Assembly: GCA_023443025.1 (NCBI GenBank)
Contig: JAEZWM010000082.1
Location: forward strand, 1-28,462
Origin: Bacillota bacterium
Lineage (GTDB): Bacteria > Bacillota > Clostridia > Tissierellales > Peptoniphilaceae
Length of the DNA: 28,462 bases
Direction: 5' to 3'
Each line of letters opens with the position of its first letter. The stretch's first letter is position 1. Below the pieces are notes generated by a model that had not been told where the DNA came from, made no database searches, and saw only the letters and a list, made by a program, of their open reading frames with translations. Shown here piece after piece: positions 15,134 to 23,634 of the stretch. The translations under genes and the position numbers were made by a program.

Positions 15134-16150
15134 ATGGAGAAAAGGAGAGAATTCTTAAAAAAGGGATGGCCCATACTTCTAACTATACCGGCTCTTCTGT
15201 TTCTATTGTCTTTTACGATGGGCAGATATCCGATTTCGATTAGGGAGCTTGTACATACTGTTTATTATCATTTCAAATCTCCAGAACAGATACTCGATAA
15301 AAACATGAGTACTGTACTTTTCAATATAAGGATCCCGAGGGTACTGGTGGTGTTAATGGTCGGTGCAGGAATCAGCATGGCCGGGTCTGCATACCAAGGA
15401 ATGTTTAAGAATCCGTTAGTTTCACCGGATATACTGGGTGCGACTGCCGGAGCGAGCTTTGGAGCTGCTCTTGCTCTGATATCTCATCAACCTATTTCAG
15501 TAGTACAATTCTATGCTTTTATAGGTGGACTAATAGCAGTTTTGATAACTACTCGTTTTGAAAATATGGTAAGTTATGAACCGATCTTATCTTTGGTGCT
15601 TGGAGGAATGCTCGTTAAAGCGCTGTTTAATGCTGGACTATCTGTTATTAAATACCTCTCAGACCCTGAGCAGACACTCCCGGCAATAACTTTTTGGCTG
15701 ATGGGTACTTTTACTGATGTTAAAGCCAAGCATCTTATTCAGGTAGGGTTACCTCTGGTTTTTGCAGCAATTATATTCTTTTTAAATAGGCAGAAGCTGA
15801 ATGTAGTTTCCTTCGGAGAGGAAGAAGCAAGGTCTCTGGGGGTAAATACCAATAGGGTTAGACTGGAAGTTATAATAGCAAGCACTCTAATTACCGCTTC
15901 ATCTGTTTCCATATGTGGTCAGATTGGTTGGGTGGGACTGATTGTACCTCATCTTGCTAGAGCTGTCACAGGTCCTAACTATAGGCTTTTACTTCCGGTG
16001 TCTGCTATTATAGGGAGTAGTTTTCTACTAATCTGCGATACGATATGTAGAAATGCTTTTGCGGTTGAATTGCCCATTGGTATTCTTACTTCAATAATGG
16101 GAATACCTTTTTTCATAGTAATTTTCAAACAAAAGGCAGGTAAGGTATGA
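15134..16150 (+). CDS. FecCD-family metal ABC transporter permease
   Basis: This 338-residue integral membrane protein of the BtuC/FecCD family has about ten hydrophobic helices. ATG 15134 is chosen over GTG 15125 because the GTG overlaps the GAAAGGG ribosome site. Family signatures are present: RIPRVLVVLMVGAGISMAGS, QGMFKNPLVSPDILGATAGA, GWVGLIVPHLARAVTGPNYR and ELPIGILTSIMGIPFF. It moves a substrate delivered by the lipoprotein encoded two genes downstream, powered by the ATPase whose gene overlaps its stop codon. FecCD family members carry ferric siderophores, cobalamin, haem and, in the MolBCA subgroup, molybdate or tungstate. The DUF364 and MoeA-like neighbours favour the last of these. 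Confidence 0.93.
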   Translation: MEKRREFLKKGWPILLTIPALLFLLSFTMGRYPISIRELVHTVYYHFKSPEQILDKNMSTVLFNIRIPRVLVVLMVGAGISMAGSAYQGMFKNPLVSPDILGATAGASFGAALALISHQPISVVQFYAFIGGLIAVLITTRFENMVSYEPILSLVLGGMLVKALFNAGLSVIKYLSDPEQTLPAITFWLMGTFTDVKAKHLIQVGLPLVFAAIIFFLNRQKLNVVSFGEEEARSLGVNTNRVRLEVIIASTLITASSVSICGQIGWVGLIVPHLARAVTGPNYRLLLPVSAIIGSSFLLICDTICRNAFAVELPIGILTSIMGIPFFIVIFKQKAGKV

Positions 16151-16962
16151 TGGATAGCTTTGAAGCGAAAAACATAGTAGCAGGTTACGGGAACGGGCCT
16201 AATATAGTATTGGATGTATCTTTTAAACTAGATCGAGGTGAGTTTGTTAGCATACTTGGTAGAAATGGATGTGGGAAAACGACCTTACTTAAATCAGTGC
16301 TAGGGCTTCTTCCGGTAAGACAGGGTGAAGTGAATTGCAATAATAAGGAATTACTTAGACTAAATGAAGCGGACAGAGCAAAGGAAGTTGCTTATGTTCC
16401 TCAGGCGCATAGGCCGCCGTTTCCGTTCTTGGTTGAGGATGTTGTTCGAATGGGTAGAACACCGCATTTGTCCAGGCTGTCTGTAGAAAAAGCAGAAGAT
16501 GTAGAAATAGCACATGAGTGCATGGTACAAGTAGGCATAGATGCACTAGCAAAAAGGCCATATACCCACCTTTCAGGTGGGCAACAACAGCTTGTAATAA
16601 TAGCAAGGGCACTTGCTCAAAGGGCGAATTTTATTATTATGGACGAACCCACTAGCAGTTTGGACTATGGAAATCAGTATAGGGTACTCGCACAGATTAG
16701 GAAATTATGTGACGAGATAAATATAGGAGCTCTTATGGTAACTCATGACCCTGCCCATTGCTTTTATGCTGCTGACAGAGTGATATTAATGGATGAGGGA
16801 AAACTATTAAAATCCGGTAGATCTGAAGATGTTATTGACTCTAGTGTATTATCAGAACTCTATGACTTTCCCGTCACAGTTGATAATGCACTTATAGATG
16901 GAAACTTAGAGATGATTTGTGTACCCAAGAGGTTTATAAATAGAATAGGAGGAAGAAAATGA
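16147..16962 (+). CDS. ABC transporter ATP-binding protein (FecE type)
   Basis: This 271-residue cytoplasmic ATPase pairs with the upstream permease. It has Walker A GRNGCGKTT (38-46), the Q-loop glutamine Q86, signature LSGGQQQ (142-148), Walker B IIMDEP with catalytic E167, and the switch histidine H200 in MVTHDP. The size and the RPPFPFLVEDVVRMGRTPHL segment fit the FecE/BtuD class for chelated metals or oxyanions. Two adjacent ATGs (16147 and 16150) are possible; the first overlaps the permease stop codon. Its own stop overlaps the lipoprotein start at 16959, giving a tightly coupled permease-ATPase-binding protein set. Confidence 0.95.
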   Translation: MMDSFEAKNIVAGYGNGPNIVLDVSFKLDRGEFVSILGRNGCGKTTLLKSVLGLLPVRQGEVNCNNKELLRLNEADRAKEVAYVPQAHRPPFPFLVEDVVRMGRTPHLSRLSVEKAEDVEIAHECMVQVGIDALAKRPYTHLSGGQQQLVIIARALAQRANFIIMDEPTSSLDYGNQYRVLAQIRKLCDEINIGALMVTHDPAHCFYAADRVILMDEGKLLKSGRSEDVIDSSVLSELYDFPVTVDNALIDGNLEMICVPKRFINRIGGRK

Positions 16963-18164
16963 GAAAGAACTACAAAAAAATATTATCGCTATTACTTGCG
17001 ATAATGCTAAGTGTTGGAGTGATTTCCGGTTGTACTGTTAAAGAAGCAGAACCGGAAGTAAAAACAGAGGAAAGTAAAGAAGAGAAAGCCGAAGAGGTAG
17101 TAGTAGAAGAAGAGGAAAAACCTGCTGAAAAAGAGGAAGAAAAACCTCAAGAAACAGATGAAGCTAAAGAGTCTTCAGATGCCAAAACAGTAACTATCGA
17201 AGACATGAATGGTAGAGAAGTAGAGATCCCTTCTCCATCAGAACTTAAAAAAGTTTACTACGCAAGTCCACTCGGACAATTGATGATTTATACCATCAAC
17301 CCTGAAAAGTTAGCGGGCGTTGTATCTGAACTAAGGGAAGAGCAACTTAGATTTATGCCGGGTGCAAAGGGCCTTGAAGTCATGGGTAATTTTGATGGTG
17401 GAAAAACTGTAAATGCTGAACAAGTACTGGCTTCCGGAGCACAAGTATTTATCTCAATGGGACCTATGCCTCTAAGCGATAAAACAGTTGAATCTGCAAA
17501 CGAGTTACAGGACAAGCTGGGAATACCTGTTGTAGTCGTAAACGGACTATTTGACCAAAGAGCAGAAGCTTATAGGTTTTTAGGGAAAGTATTTGGTGAA
17601 GAAGAACGTTGTGAAGAGCTTGCTAAATACTGCGAAGAAACATTTAAAGAGGTACAGGAGAAAGTCGCAAGCATACCTGAAGACGAGAGAGTGACTCTTT
17701 ATTATGCTGAAAAAGAAAATGGACTTGCTACAGAACCGGATACATCATCTCACGCAGCGGTATTTAAATATGCAGGAGCGAAGAATGTCGCTGATGTAGA
17801 AAATACACCGGGATCCGGAATGACTCCTGTAACTTTAGAGCAAATTCTAGCATGGAACCCTGAAGTAATATACATGGGTAAAGGTGGTAGTAGTCCATAT
17901 CAAGAAATAACGACAAATCCTGACTGGGCAAATATTAAAGCTGTTCAGGATGGTAGGGTCTATGAGGCACCTAATCTTCCGTTTAGCTGGATAGATAGAC
18001 CACCTTCTTCGCAGCAGTACTTAGGATTGAGACATGTAGCTAATGTATTATATCCGGATGTTTTTGATTACAATATGCCTGAGGAAGTACAAAAGTTCTT
18101 TAAACTTTTCTATCAGGTAGATGTTGATTTAGATGAAGCAGCTCAGTTATTAGGAGAAAACTAA
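16959..18164 (+). CDS. Metal/oxyanion-binding lipoprotein of the FeCT family
   Basis: This 401-residue substrate-binding protein has a lipoprotein signal peptide: basic MRKNYKK, a hydrophobic core and the lipobox VISGC with lipidated Cys25. A highly acidic linker follows (residues ~27-72, mostly Glu with Lys). The binding fold starts at TIEDMNGREVEIPSPSELKK. Later motifs include NAEQVLASGAQVFISMG, ILAWNPEVIYMGKGG, and NLPFSWIDRPPSSQQYLGLR, where the W.DRPPS motif is typical of MolA-like and related iron-complex binding proteins. It is anchored outside the membrane and hands substrate to the FecCD permease. The neighbours suggest molybdate or tungstate, but a metallophore or other chelate cannot be excluded. 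Confidence 0.9.
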   Translation: MRKNYKKILSLLLAIMLSVGVISGCTVKEAEPEVKTEESKEEKAEEVVVEEEEKPAEKEEEKPQETDEAKESSDAKTVTIEDMNGREVEIPSPSELKKVYYASPLGQLMIYTINPEKLAGVVSELREEQLRFMPGAKGLEVMGNFDGGKTVNAEQVLASGAQVFISMGPMPLSDKTVESANELQDKLGIPVVVVNGLFDQRAEAYRFLGKVFGEEERCEELAKYCEETFKEVQEKVASIPEDERVTLYYAEKENGLATEPDTSSHAAVFKYAGAKNVADVENTPGSGMTPVTLEQILAWNPEVIYMGKGGSSPYQEITTNPDWANIKAVQDGRVYEAPNLPFSWIDRPPSSQQYLGLRHVANVLYPDVFDYNMPEEVQKFFKLFYQVDVDLDEAAQLLGEN

Positions 18165-18955
18165 TGCAAAATCCCTGGGATTTATACGATAATCTTATTG
18201 AAGATATTTCTGATGAACTAAGAGTGGATTACTTTACTCAAGGTCTTTATTGGACATTAGTTCGATCGGGATCTACAACAGGCGTTGCGATGACGGTTAA
18301 ACAAACGGGTCCCAAAATGCTTGAAAACAGAGATGTTACAGGTATGAAACTTAAAGAAGTTGCCAGACTATCTAAATCATGGGACTTTACTGAAGCATCC
18401 ATTGGAGTAGCAGCCTTAAATGCATATTACAATTCTAAAGAAAAGGTTGAAAACCTTGGAGGTTTCGTCGGTTTTGACATAAATAACCTCAGCTATGAAG
18501 AAAGAATTGAGAAGAATGCTTTTATTAATTCGTATGATGAGATAAAAGATAAAAATATTGCAGTCATAGGGCATTTCCCGGATCTTGAGATAAAGCTTAA
18601 AGATCATTGCAATTTGAGTATACTTGAAAGAAACCCTTCTAAGGGTGATTATCCTGATCCGGCTTGTGAGTATATCCTCAGAGATCAAGACTATGTTTTT
18701 ATCACAGGCATGGCTTTGACAAATAAAACACTGCCAAGGCTATTGGAACTTTCTAGAAAGAAAGCAAAAATAAGTATAGTGGGTCCTAGTATTCCGATTG
18801 CTAAGGTTCTCTCGGATTATGGAGTTAGTAATATCTCAGGTTTTTGCGTACTGGATTCTGAAATGCTCGATCTTATAATCAGATCGGGTGGCAGAAGATC
18901 AATTTTTAAATCGGGGATAATGATAAGTAGGAGTTTCAATGACAAAATATATTGA
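18164..18955 (+). CDS. DUF4213/DUF364 putative heavy-metal chelation protein
   Basis: This 263-residue cytoplasmic protein overlaps the lipoprotein stop by one base. The N-terminal half matches DUF4213, an enolase N-like fold (LYWTLVRSGSTTGVAMTVKQ, then ARLSKSWDFTEASIGVAALN). The C-terminal half matches DUF364, described as a putative heavy-metal chelation domain (IAVIGHFPDLEIKLKDHCNL, DYVFITGMALTNKTLPRLLE, VGPSIPIAKVLSDYG). DUF364 genes often accompany FeCT-type transporters and molybdenum-cofactor genes. A role in receiving or storing the imported metal is inferred from that association. Its 3' end overlaps the MoeA-like gene by 17 bases. Confidence 0.88.
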   Translation: MQNPWDLYDNLIEDISDELRVDYFTQGLYWTLVRSGSTTGVAMTVKQTGPKMLENRDVTGMKLKEVARLSKSWDFTEASIGVAALNAYYNSKEKVENLGGFVGFDINNLSYEERIEKNAFINSYDEIKDKNIAVIGHFPDLEIKLKDHCNLSILERNPSKGDYPDPACEYILRDQDYVFITGMALTNKTLPRLLELSRKKAKISIVGPSIPIAKVLSDYGVSNISGFCVLDSEMLDLIIRSGGRRSIFKSGIMISRSFNDKIY

Positions 18956-20135
18956 AAATATTGATGTTGACAAAGCTATTGAATTGTTCAAAGACTTGTG
19001 GGGTACACAAATGAACACCGAGGTAGTCGATGTCTCAGAGTCTATTCATAGAGTGCTAGCTAGTGATTATTCAGCAGTTGAAAACATACCGTTAGTGAGG
19101 GCATCTATGATGGATGGAATTGCCGTTAAATCACAAATGTGGATGGACGGTAAACGACCGGATACCGGTAATTGGAAGATGGGCGAAGAATTCATACGTG
19201 CTGATACGGGCGATGACTTTGACGATGACTATGACACCGTAATACCGATTGAAAAAGTAGAAATTGGCGAAAATGGTTTAGGCATAAAGCTTGACGAATC
19301 ACTTGAATTTACAAAGGGCATGAACATAAGAGGTTCAGGTTCAAATATAAAGAAAGATACAGAGTTACTTAAATCAGGTCATAGGATAAATGCGACTGAT
19401 TTGGCAGTTCTTTGTATGGGGAATATTGATAAAGTTGCGGTTAGAAAGAAACCTATAGTAGCCTTTATACCCACCGGCACAGAACTTATAAATGTAGGAG
19501 AGAAGATTACAAGAGGCAAAAATATTGATAGCAATAGTTTAATGGCTAAACATCTGCTTGAAGAGTTTGGTGCGGAGGTAGTTTTATACCCCATCACTCC
19601 TGACGACCCCGAGTCAATAAAGAGTATTTTGAAAGAGGCCTTAGAGGTTTCCGATATGGTTCTTATAAATGGGGGATCATCCAAGGGTGAGGAAGACTTC
19701 GGACCAAGACTATTAAATGAGATGGGGAAACTATATTTTCACTGGGCTCAGAGCGGTCCCGGTAGACCGGTTGCAATGGCGAGTGTAAGTGAGAAACCGG
19801 TATTTATAGTGCCCGGTCCAACTTATGGTTGTTTAAATGTGCTTCAGTGGCTTATAAGGCCTTGCTTACAGCACTGGTTGGCATACAGCAATGCTCATTA
19901 TTATAAAACTACTGCAAGACTTAAAGAAACTGCAGATGTACCAACTAGATTTAAGTTCTTAGTAGGTGTAGAGTTAGAGTGGAAAGATGGAGAATTATGG
20001 GCTACACTTCTTAACTTTAAAAGACATGGGACAGTAAGGTGTTTAAAGGCGGATGGATTTGTACATTCCGGTGAGTGGCTAGAAAATACGAAAGTTGGAG
20101 ATGAAGTTGTTGTTAAACTGTTGAGACCAATATAA
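18939..20135 (+). CDS. MoeA-like molybdopterin molybdenumtransferase
   Basis: This 398-residue protein has MoeA architecture. The N-terminal region contains VRASMMDGIAV (residues 53-63, the family R.SAMDGYA motif) and the TG/D segment IRADTGDDFDDDYDTVIPIE. The central MoCF-binding domain has VAFIPTGTELINVGE, NIDSNSLMAKHLLEEFGAEV and INGGSSKGEEDF (near residue 250, equivalent to TTGGVS.G..D). The C-terminal beta domain follows. MoeA inserts molybdate or tungstate into adenylylated molybdopterin. The divergence of several motifs (MMDG for AMDG, NGGSSKG for TGGVSxG) suggests a specialised paralog. As the last gene of the uptake operon it points to molybdenum or tungsten as the cargo. The start is ATG 18939, after TAGGAG. 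Confidence 0.87.
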   Translation: MTKYIENIDVDKAIELFKDLWGTQMNTEVVDVSESIHRVLASDYSAVENIPLVRASMMDGIAVKSQMWMDGKRPDTGNWKMGEEFIRADTGDDFDDDYDTVIPIEKVEIGENGLGIKLDESLEFTKGMNIRGSGSNIKKDTELLKSGHRINATDLAVLCMGNIDKVAVRKKPIVAFIPTGTELINVGEKITRGKNIDSNSLMAKHLLEEFGAEVVLYPITPDDPESIKSILKEALEVSDMVLINGGSSKGEEDFGPRLLNEMGKLYFHWAQSGPGRPVAMASVSEKPVFIVPGPTYGCLNVLQWLIRPCLQHWLAYSNAHYYKTTARLKETADVPTRFKFLVGVELEWKDGELWATLLNFKRHGTVRCLKADGFVHSGEWLENTKVGDEVVVKLLRPI

Positions 20136-20183
20136 AAAAGTAGTGTGACAGGGTATGAATCTCTGACACACTACTATTTTTTA
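20133..20183. terminator. Bidirectional terminator between convergent operons
   Basis: AGTAGTGTGACAG (20139-20151) pairs with CTGACACACTACT (20163-20175), 12 of 13 pairs. An A tract on the left and a T tract on the right let it stop transcripts from both the MoeA-side operon and the minus-strand oxidoreductase operon. Its right edge touches the korB stop codon. Confidence 0.85.
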
Positions 20184-21032
20184 TCTCATTCTATCCATTA
20201 AAGATTTAGCATCTATTGGATTTAGTTTAGCATCCACTAGTGGTTCTGCGTCTGATTTAAGGAACGAAAACCTCTCCGTATATGAAGTCGAAGGTACATT
20301 GTAAAGGATGCCTGTTGGAATTCCATCATCCCATTCGAGTGATTTTTCAAATGCTGAATTCCAGTCGGTTGGGTCATAGTCTTCGGGCAGAGGTCTGACC
20401 ATACTCTTATACCATGCAAATGTATTTACCTTGTTCCAAACAATACAAGGCTGAAGTATATCAACTAGTGCATAACCATCGTACTGGATGGCAGCTTTCA
20501 TAAGCTCCTTAAGCTGAGGAATGTCTCCTGAAAATCCTCTCGCCACAAAGCCAGCCCCAAGTGTCAAAGCTAGTGCCAGAGGTTTAAGCTCAGTATTTCG
20601 AACTCCCTCAGAGCTATAAGTCTGAACTTGTCCCGTGACTGTGGTTGGAGATGCTTGACCTTTTGTAAGTCCATAGACCTGATTATCATGAACAAAATGT
20701 GCTAAGTTTATATTTCTTCTTATGGCGTGCATCAAGTGGTTACCACCTTCACCGTAATTATCACCATCACCACTTTCAGCAATGACATGAAGCCGGTGAT
20801 TGGACATCTTTATTCCTATTGCAGCCGGCAGACTTCTTCCGTGAAGTCCTGTAAAGGAGTTCATATCAATGTATTGCGGCATTTTTGCCGCCTGTCCGAT
20901 ACCTGCAACAAGAACAACTTGATCTTGAGGTATTTGTAATTCATCCAGTGCCATCTTCAATGCTTTTCTAATCGCAGGATTACCACATCCCGGACACCAA
21001 GCGGTTTCTGCAGATAGTTTATAATCTATCAT
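20181..21032 (-). CDS. korB: 2-oxoacid:ferredoxin oxidoreductase, beta subunit
   Basis: This 283-residue TPP-binding subunit of a two-subunit 2-oxoacid:ferredoxin oxidoreductase catalyses CoA-dependent oxidative decarboxylation of 2-oxoacids with reduction of ferredoxin. It contains WCPGCGNPA (C13, C16), the TPP/Mg motif ESGDGDNYGEGGNHLMHA, VHDNQVYGLTKGQASPT and DILQPCIVWNKVN (C196). Two-subunit enzymes usually bind one 4Fe-4S cluster with four cysteines; the expected third, in the family motif GIGC, is Gln47 here (VAGIGQAAKMP). Only three cysteines exist in the protein. The start lies immediately after the alpha stop codon, with GAGGAGGT upstream, so the two subunits are coupled. The exact 2-oxoacid cannot be read from sequence. 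Confidence 0.9.
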   Translation of the reverse strand: MIDYKLSAETAWCPGCGNPAIRKALKMALDELQIPQDQVVLVAGIGQAAKMPQYIDMNSFTGLHGRSLPAAIGIKMSNHRLHVIAESGDGDNYGEGGNHLMHAIRRNINLAHFVHDNQVYGLTKGQASPTTVTGQVQTYSSEGVRNTELKPLALALTLGAGFVARGFSGDIPQLKELMKAAIQYDGYALVDILQPCIVWNKVNTFAWYKSMVRPLPEDYDPTDWNSAFEKSLEWDDGIPTGILYNVPSTSYTERFSFLKSDAEPLVDAKLNPIDAKSLMDRMR

Positions 21033-22700
21033 CTATAATACCTCCTCTATTGCTTCTATCATTTCTTCCAAATAAAATGCTCTACCATCGTATTTGGTAA
21101 TCAGATGGTCTGATTTTATCAATGCTTCTTGTCTGATTAGACCTTCAAATTGACCATCCATATTTTGTTCAACTACAATAAATTTGTTTGCCTTTTTATG
21201 GTATTCAAGTAGCAGATCTGTATTTAATGGGTATACATCCGCATAGGACAGACCTTTGATTCTATGACCATTTCCATTAAGATGCTCAATGGCTTCTTTT
21301 AGAATTCCATAGGTGGAACCCCAGGCAACTACAAGAGTATCAAAATCATCAGTTCCAATCTCCCATGGTTCCTCACATTCGTTAATGAGGTTCGCAGCCT
21401 TTCTTGCTCGTTTATCCATCATAGCAATTCTGTTTTCAGCACTCTCTTCGATTCTACCCATCTCGTCATGTTCGTCTGAATCCACTATTACTATATTGCC
21501 ATTTGCTCTTCCCGGGATAAGCCTTGGACTAAGTCCATCTTCAGTGATTTCGAATCGTTTATAAGCTCCGGGCTCATAATCACTTGGATTTGCAAGGTAT
21601 CTGTTGATTTCAATTGATTCTAAATCGAAAGGTTTAATATTTACATTAGAGTCTGCTAGGTATTGGTCCGACAGTATTACTACCGGAATTTGGTATTTCT
21701 CTGCTATATCAAAAGCTCTAACCGTTTGATAAAACCCATCTTCAGCATTTCTTATTGCAATGACTTTTTTAGGAAACTCACCATGTCCTGAGTGTATTAC
21801 AAACCTTAAGTCGGCTTGTTCGGTATAGGTTGGTAGGCCGGTTGCGGGAGCCGGTCTTTGAACGTCTACTACGACAACCGGTGCCTCAATCATCCCTGCA
21901 AGGCTCATAGCTTCTTGCATTAGAGCAAATCCGCCCCCTGAAGATCCTGTCATTGCACGAACTCCTGCGTAAGATGCACCTAGTGCCATATTAAGAGCGG
22001 CAACCTCGTCCTCAACTTGATCAACAGCTATCTTCATTTCTTTAGAAGCAGCTTCCATAAAACCAAGTACACCGGATGATGGAGTCATTGGATAACCGCA
22101 GTAGAATTTACATCCTGCTGCAACTGCTCCAAACCCAATCGCTGAGTTTCCATCTATTAAAATGGTATCAGATTTTATCGGGTCGTATTCGTTTCCGGGA
22201 TCTGTCAGTTCATAACCATAACGCAGAGCTTCTATGTTCATATCCACGTACTCACTTCTTATTATCTCAGCAATGACTTCTTCTGCTAAATCAAGCTTTA
22301 GACCAAGATGTCTCATAATAATTGCAAGTCCGATGGAAGATAGAACTCTTTCATTTCCAAGCTCCTTAGCTTTGTTTACAAGATCGTATTTTTTTGTATT
22401 TGGATAACCTTCAATAGATACATCACTAAAACTTAATCCTCCTTGCTTTAAACGGGGAAGATGCTTATCTAAAGTCTCTTTGTTAAGAGCAAAAATAATG
22501 TCTAGTTCTCTTTTAGCACAGTGTATTGGTTTATCTGAAAAACGAACTTGATAGAAGTTATGACCTCCACGAACTCTCGACAGATAGTCTGCTGTGGAGT
22601 AGATATATAGTCCATTTTTCTGTAGTACCTTGGCAAGTGCTTGAGTAACGCTATCCATACCTTGCCCTGCAGCACCACCAATCAAAATATTATAATCCAT
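21033..22700 (-). CDS. korA: 2-oxoacid:ferredoxin oxidoreductase, fused gamma-alpha subunit
   Basis: This protein of about 555 residues combines gamma and alpha domains as in two-subunit archaeal and Gram-positive enzymes. The gamma part comes first (NILIGGAAGQGMDSVTQALA, YLSRVRGGHNFYQVRFSD). The alpha part starts near residue 185 (GNSAIGFGAVAAGCKFYCGY followed by PMTPSS) and includes EDEVAALNMALGASYAGVRA and MTGSSGGGFALMQE. The inner ATG at 22700-22698 is preferred over the ATG four codons upstream because GGAGGT lies just before it. It lacks a ferredoxin domain, so electrons leave through the beta-subunit cluster to a separate ferredoxin. In an amino-acid fermenter this activity would suit oxidation of transaminated amino acids. 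Confidence 0.92.
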   Translation of the reverse strand: MDYNILIGGAAGQGMDSVTQALAKVLQKNGLYIYSTADYLSRVRGGHNFYQVRFSDKPIHCAKRELDIIFALNKETLDKHLPRLKQGGLSFSDVSIEGYPNTKKYDLVNKAKELGNERVLSSIGLAIIMRHLGLKLDLAEEVIAEIIRSEYVDMNIEALRYGYELTDPGNEYDPIKSDTILIDGNSAIGFGAVAAGCKFYCGYPMTPSSGVLGFMEAASKEMKIAVDQVEDEVAALNMALGASYAGVRAMTGSSGGGFALMQEAMSLAGMIEAPVVVVDVQRPAPATGLPTYTEQADLRFVIHSGHGEFPKKVIAIRNAEDGFYQTVRAFDIAEKYQIPVVILSDQYLADSNVNIKPFDLESIEINRYLANPSDYEPGAYKRFEITEDGLSPRLIPGRANGNIVIVDSDEHDEMGRIEESAENRIAMMDKRARKAANLINECEEPWEIGTDDFDTLVVAWGSTYGILKEAIEHLNGNGHRIKGLSYADVYPLNTDLLLEYHKKANKFIVVEQNMDGQFEGLIRQEALIKSDHLITKYDGRAFYLEEMIEAIEEVL

Positions 22701-22890
22701 ACTTACCTCCATTTATATTATCTATATCTATATTCACACTTTATATATATACCCATTTTATGGATTGTTATGGGGAATTAGACAATATAATGTAAATATT
22801 AAATATATGTATAGCTATATATTAATTAAAATTGATATTAGTGGAGAAAAGTCTTGAAATAACAAATACCTAAAGAAAAATTACAAATAT

Positions 22891-22932
22891 ATGCAAAGCA
22901 TACTTGACATTTAATGCAAAGCGTACTATACT
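22891..22932 (+). promoter_or_regulatory. Promoter with duplicated Xre operators
   Basis: A consensus -35 TTGACA (22904-22909), 17-base spacer and -10 TATACT (22927-22932) precede the Xre gene at 22971. Two near-identical copies of ATGCAAAGC(A/G)TACT, at 22891-22904 and 22914-22927, overlap the promoter. Each contains the inverted repeat ATGC-AAA-GCAT (second copy GCGT). Their centres are 23 bases apart, about two helical turns. Negative autoregulation is likely. Confidence 0.85.
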
Positions 22933-22970
22933 AGAATTGAAAAGTTAACTATGCATTTTATAGAGGGGGA

Positions 22971-23183
22971 ATGCAATTGAAAACTAAAATACCTGAGTTG
23001 AGAAAAGAAAGAAAAATGTCACAGGAAGAGCTTGCTATGGAAGTGGGAGTCACAAGACAGACAATTACATCTATAGAGACTGAAAAATATACAGCCTCAC
23101 TACCACTTGCATATAAAATAGCCAAGTTTTTTGGAAAAACTATTGAGGAAGTTTTTGATTTTTCAGATTTGGAGGATTTATAA
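22971..23183 (+). CDS. Small Xre-family transcriptional regulator
   Basis: This 70-residue single-domain HTH_3 protein has KIPELRKERKMSQEELAMEV and GVTRQTITSIETEKYTASLP, then LAYKIAKFFGKTIEEVFDF. It is the compact class that typically pairs with a downstream membrane protein. Start ATG 22971 follows AGAGGGGG. Its stop overlaps the ATG of the membrane protein (TAATG), showing translational coupling. The duplicated operators over the promoter suggest that it represses its own operon. Confidence 0.92.
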   Translation: MQLKTKIPELRKERKMSQEELAMEVGVTRQTITSIETEKYTASLPLAYKIAKFFGKTIEEVFDFSDLEDL

Positions 23184-23617
23184 TGGAAAAATTTAGAGAA
23201 AAGATTAAAAAAGAAGTTAGATTTCTTGCTGTATTTTTTGCGCTTCAGCCTCTATTGATGATTCTATTAAACAGGATTGCACCAAAATATCCAAATTCAA
23301 TAGCACCTGATTTTATTACAGGATTTATGATGGGAGGTATATTGGTTGCATTATTGTATTTTGGAAGAAGAGTAAGAGCATTAAAGAATGAAGAGGAGCT
23401 AAAAAAACTCTATATTGTTGAAAATGATGAAAGAAATATTGCTATAAAGGCGAATGCCGGATCGACCGGAATATTGATAATATTAGTTGGATTCTCTGTT
23501 GCGATGTTAATAGCCTCAGGGATAGAAAAGATAGTCTTTTTTACATTGTTGGGATCGACGCTTTTTGTAGCTCTCGTAATGGCATTAACTAAGATATACT
23601 ATAAAAAAACTATGTAA
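23183..23617 (+). CDS. Four-helix membrane protein coupled to Xre regulator
   Basis: This 144-residue protein has two pairs of hydrophobic helices: residues ~13-30 (FLAVFFALQPLLMILL) and ~45-62 (FITGFMMGGILVALLYFG), then ~95-113 (GILIILVGFSVAMLIASG) and ~117-135. A charged cytoplasmic-type loop between the pairs contains KLYIVENDERNIAIKANAGS. Proteins of this shape are regularly found immediately after small Xre regulators in Firmicutes (DUF2178/DUF6442-like), and the ENDER.. loop is shared. Their function is not established; roles in envelope sensing or as a partner modulating the repressor have been proposed only by association. A strong terminator follows. Confidence 0.75.
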   Translation: MEKFREKIKKEVRFLAVFFALQPLLMILLNRIAPKYPNSIAPDFITGFMMGGILVALLYFGRRVRALKNEEELKKLYIVENDERNIAIKANAGSTGILIILVGFSVAMLIASGIEKIVFFTLLGSTLFVALVMALTKIYYKKTM

Positions 23618-23634
23618 AGTATCGTATTAAAAAT

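Noticed and set aside
19379..19684. Minus-strand 101-residue open frame in the MoeA-like gene
   Set aside because: Antisense shadow of a conserved domain.
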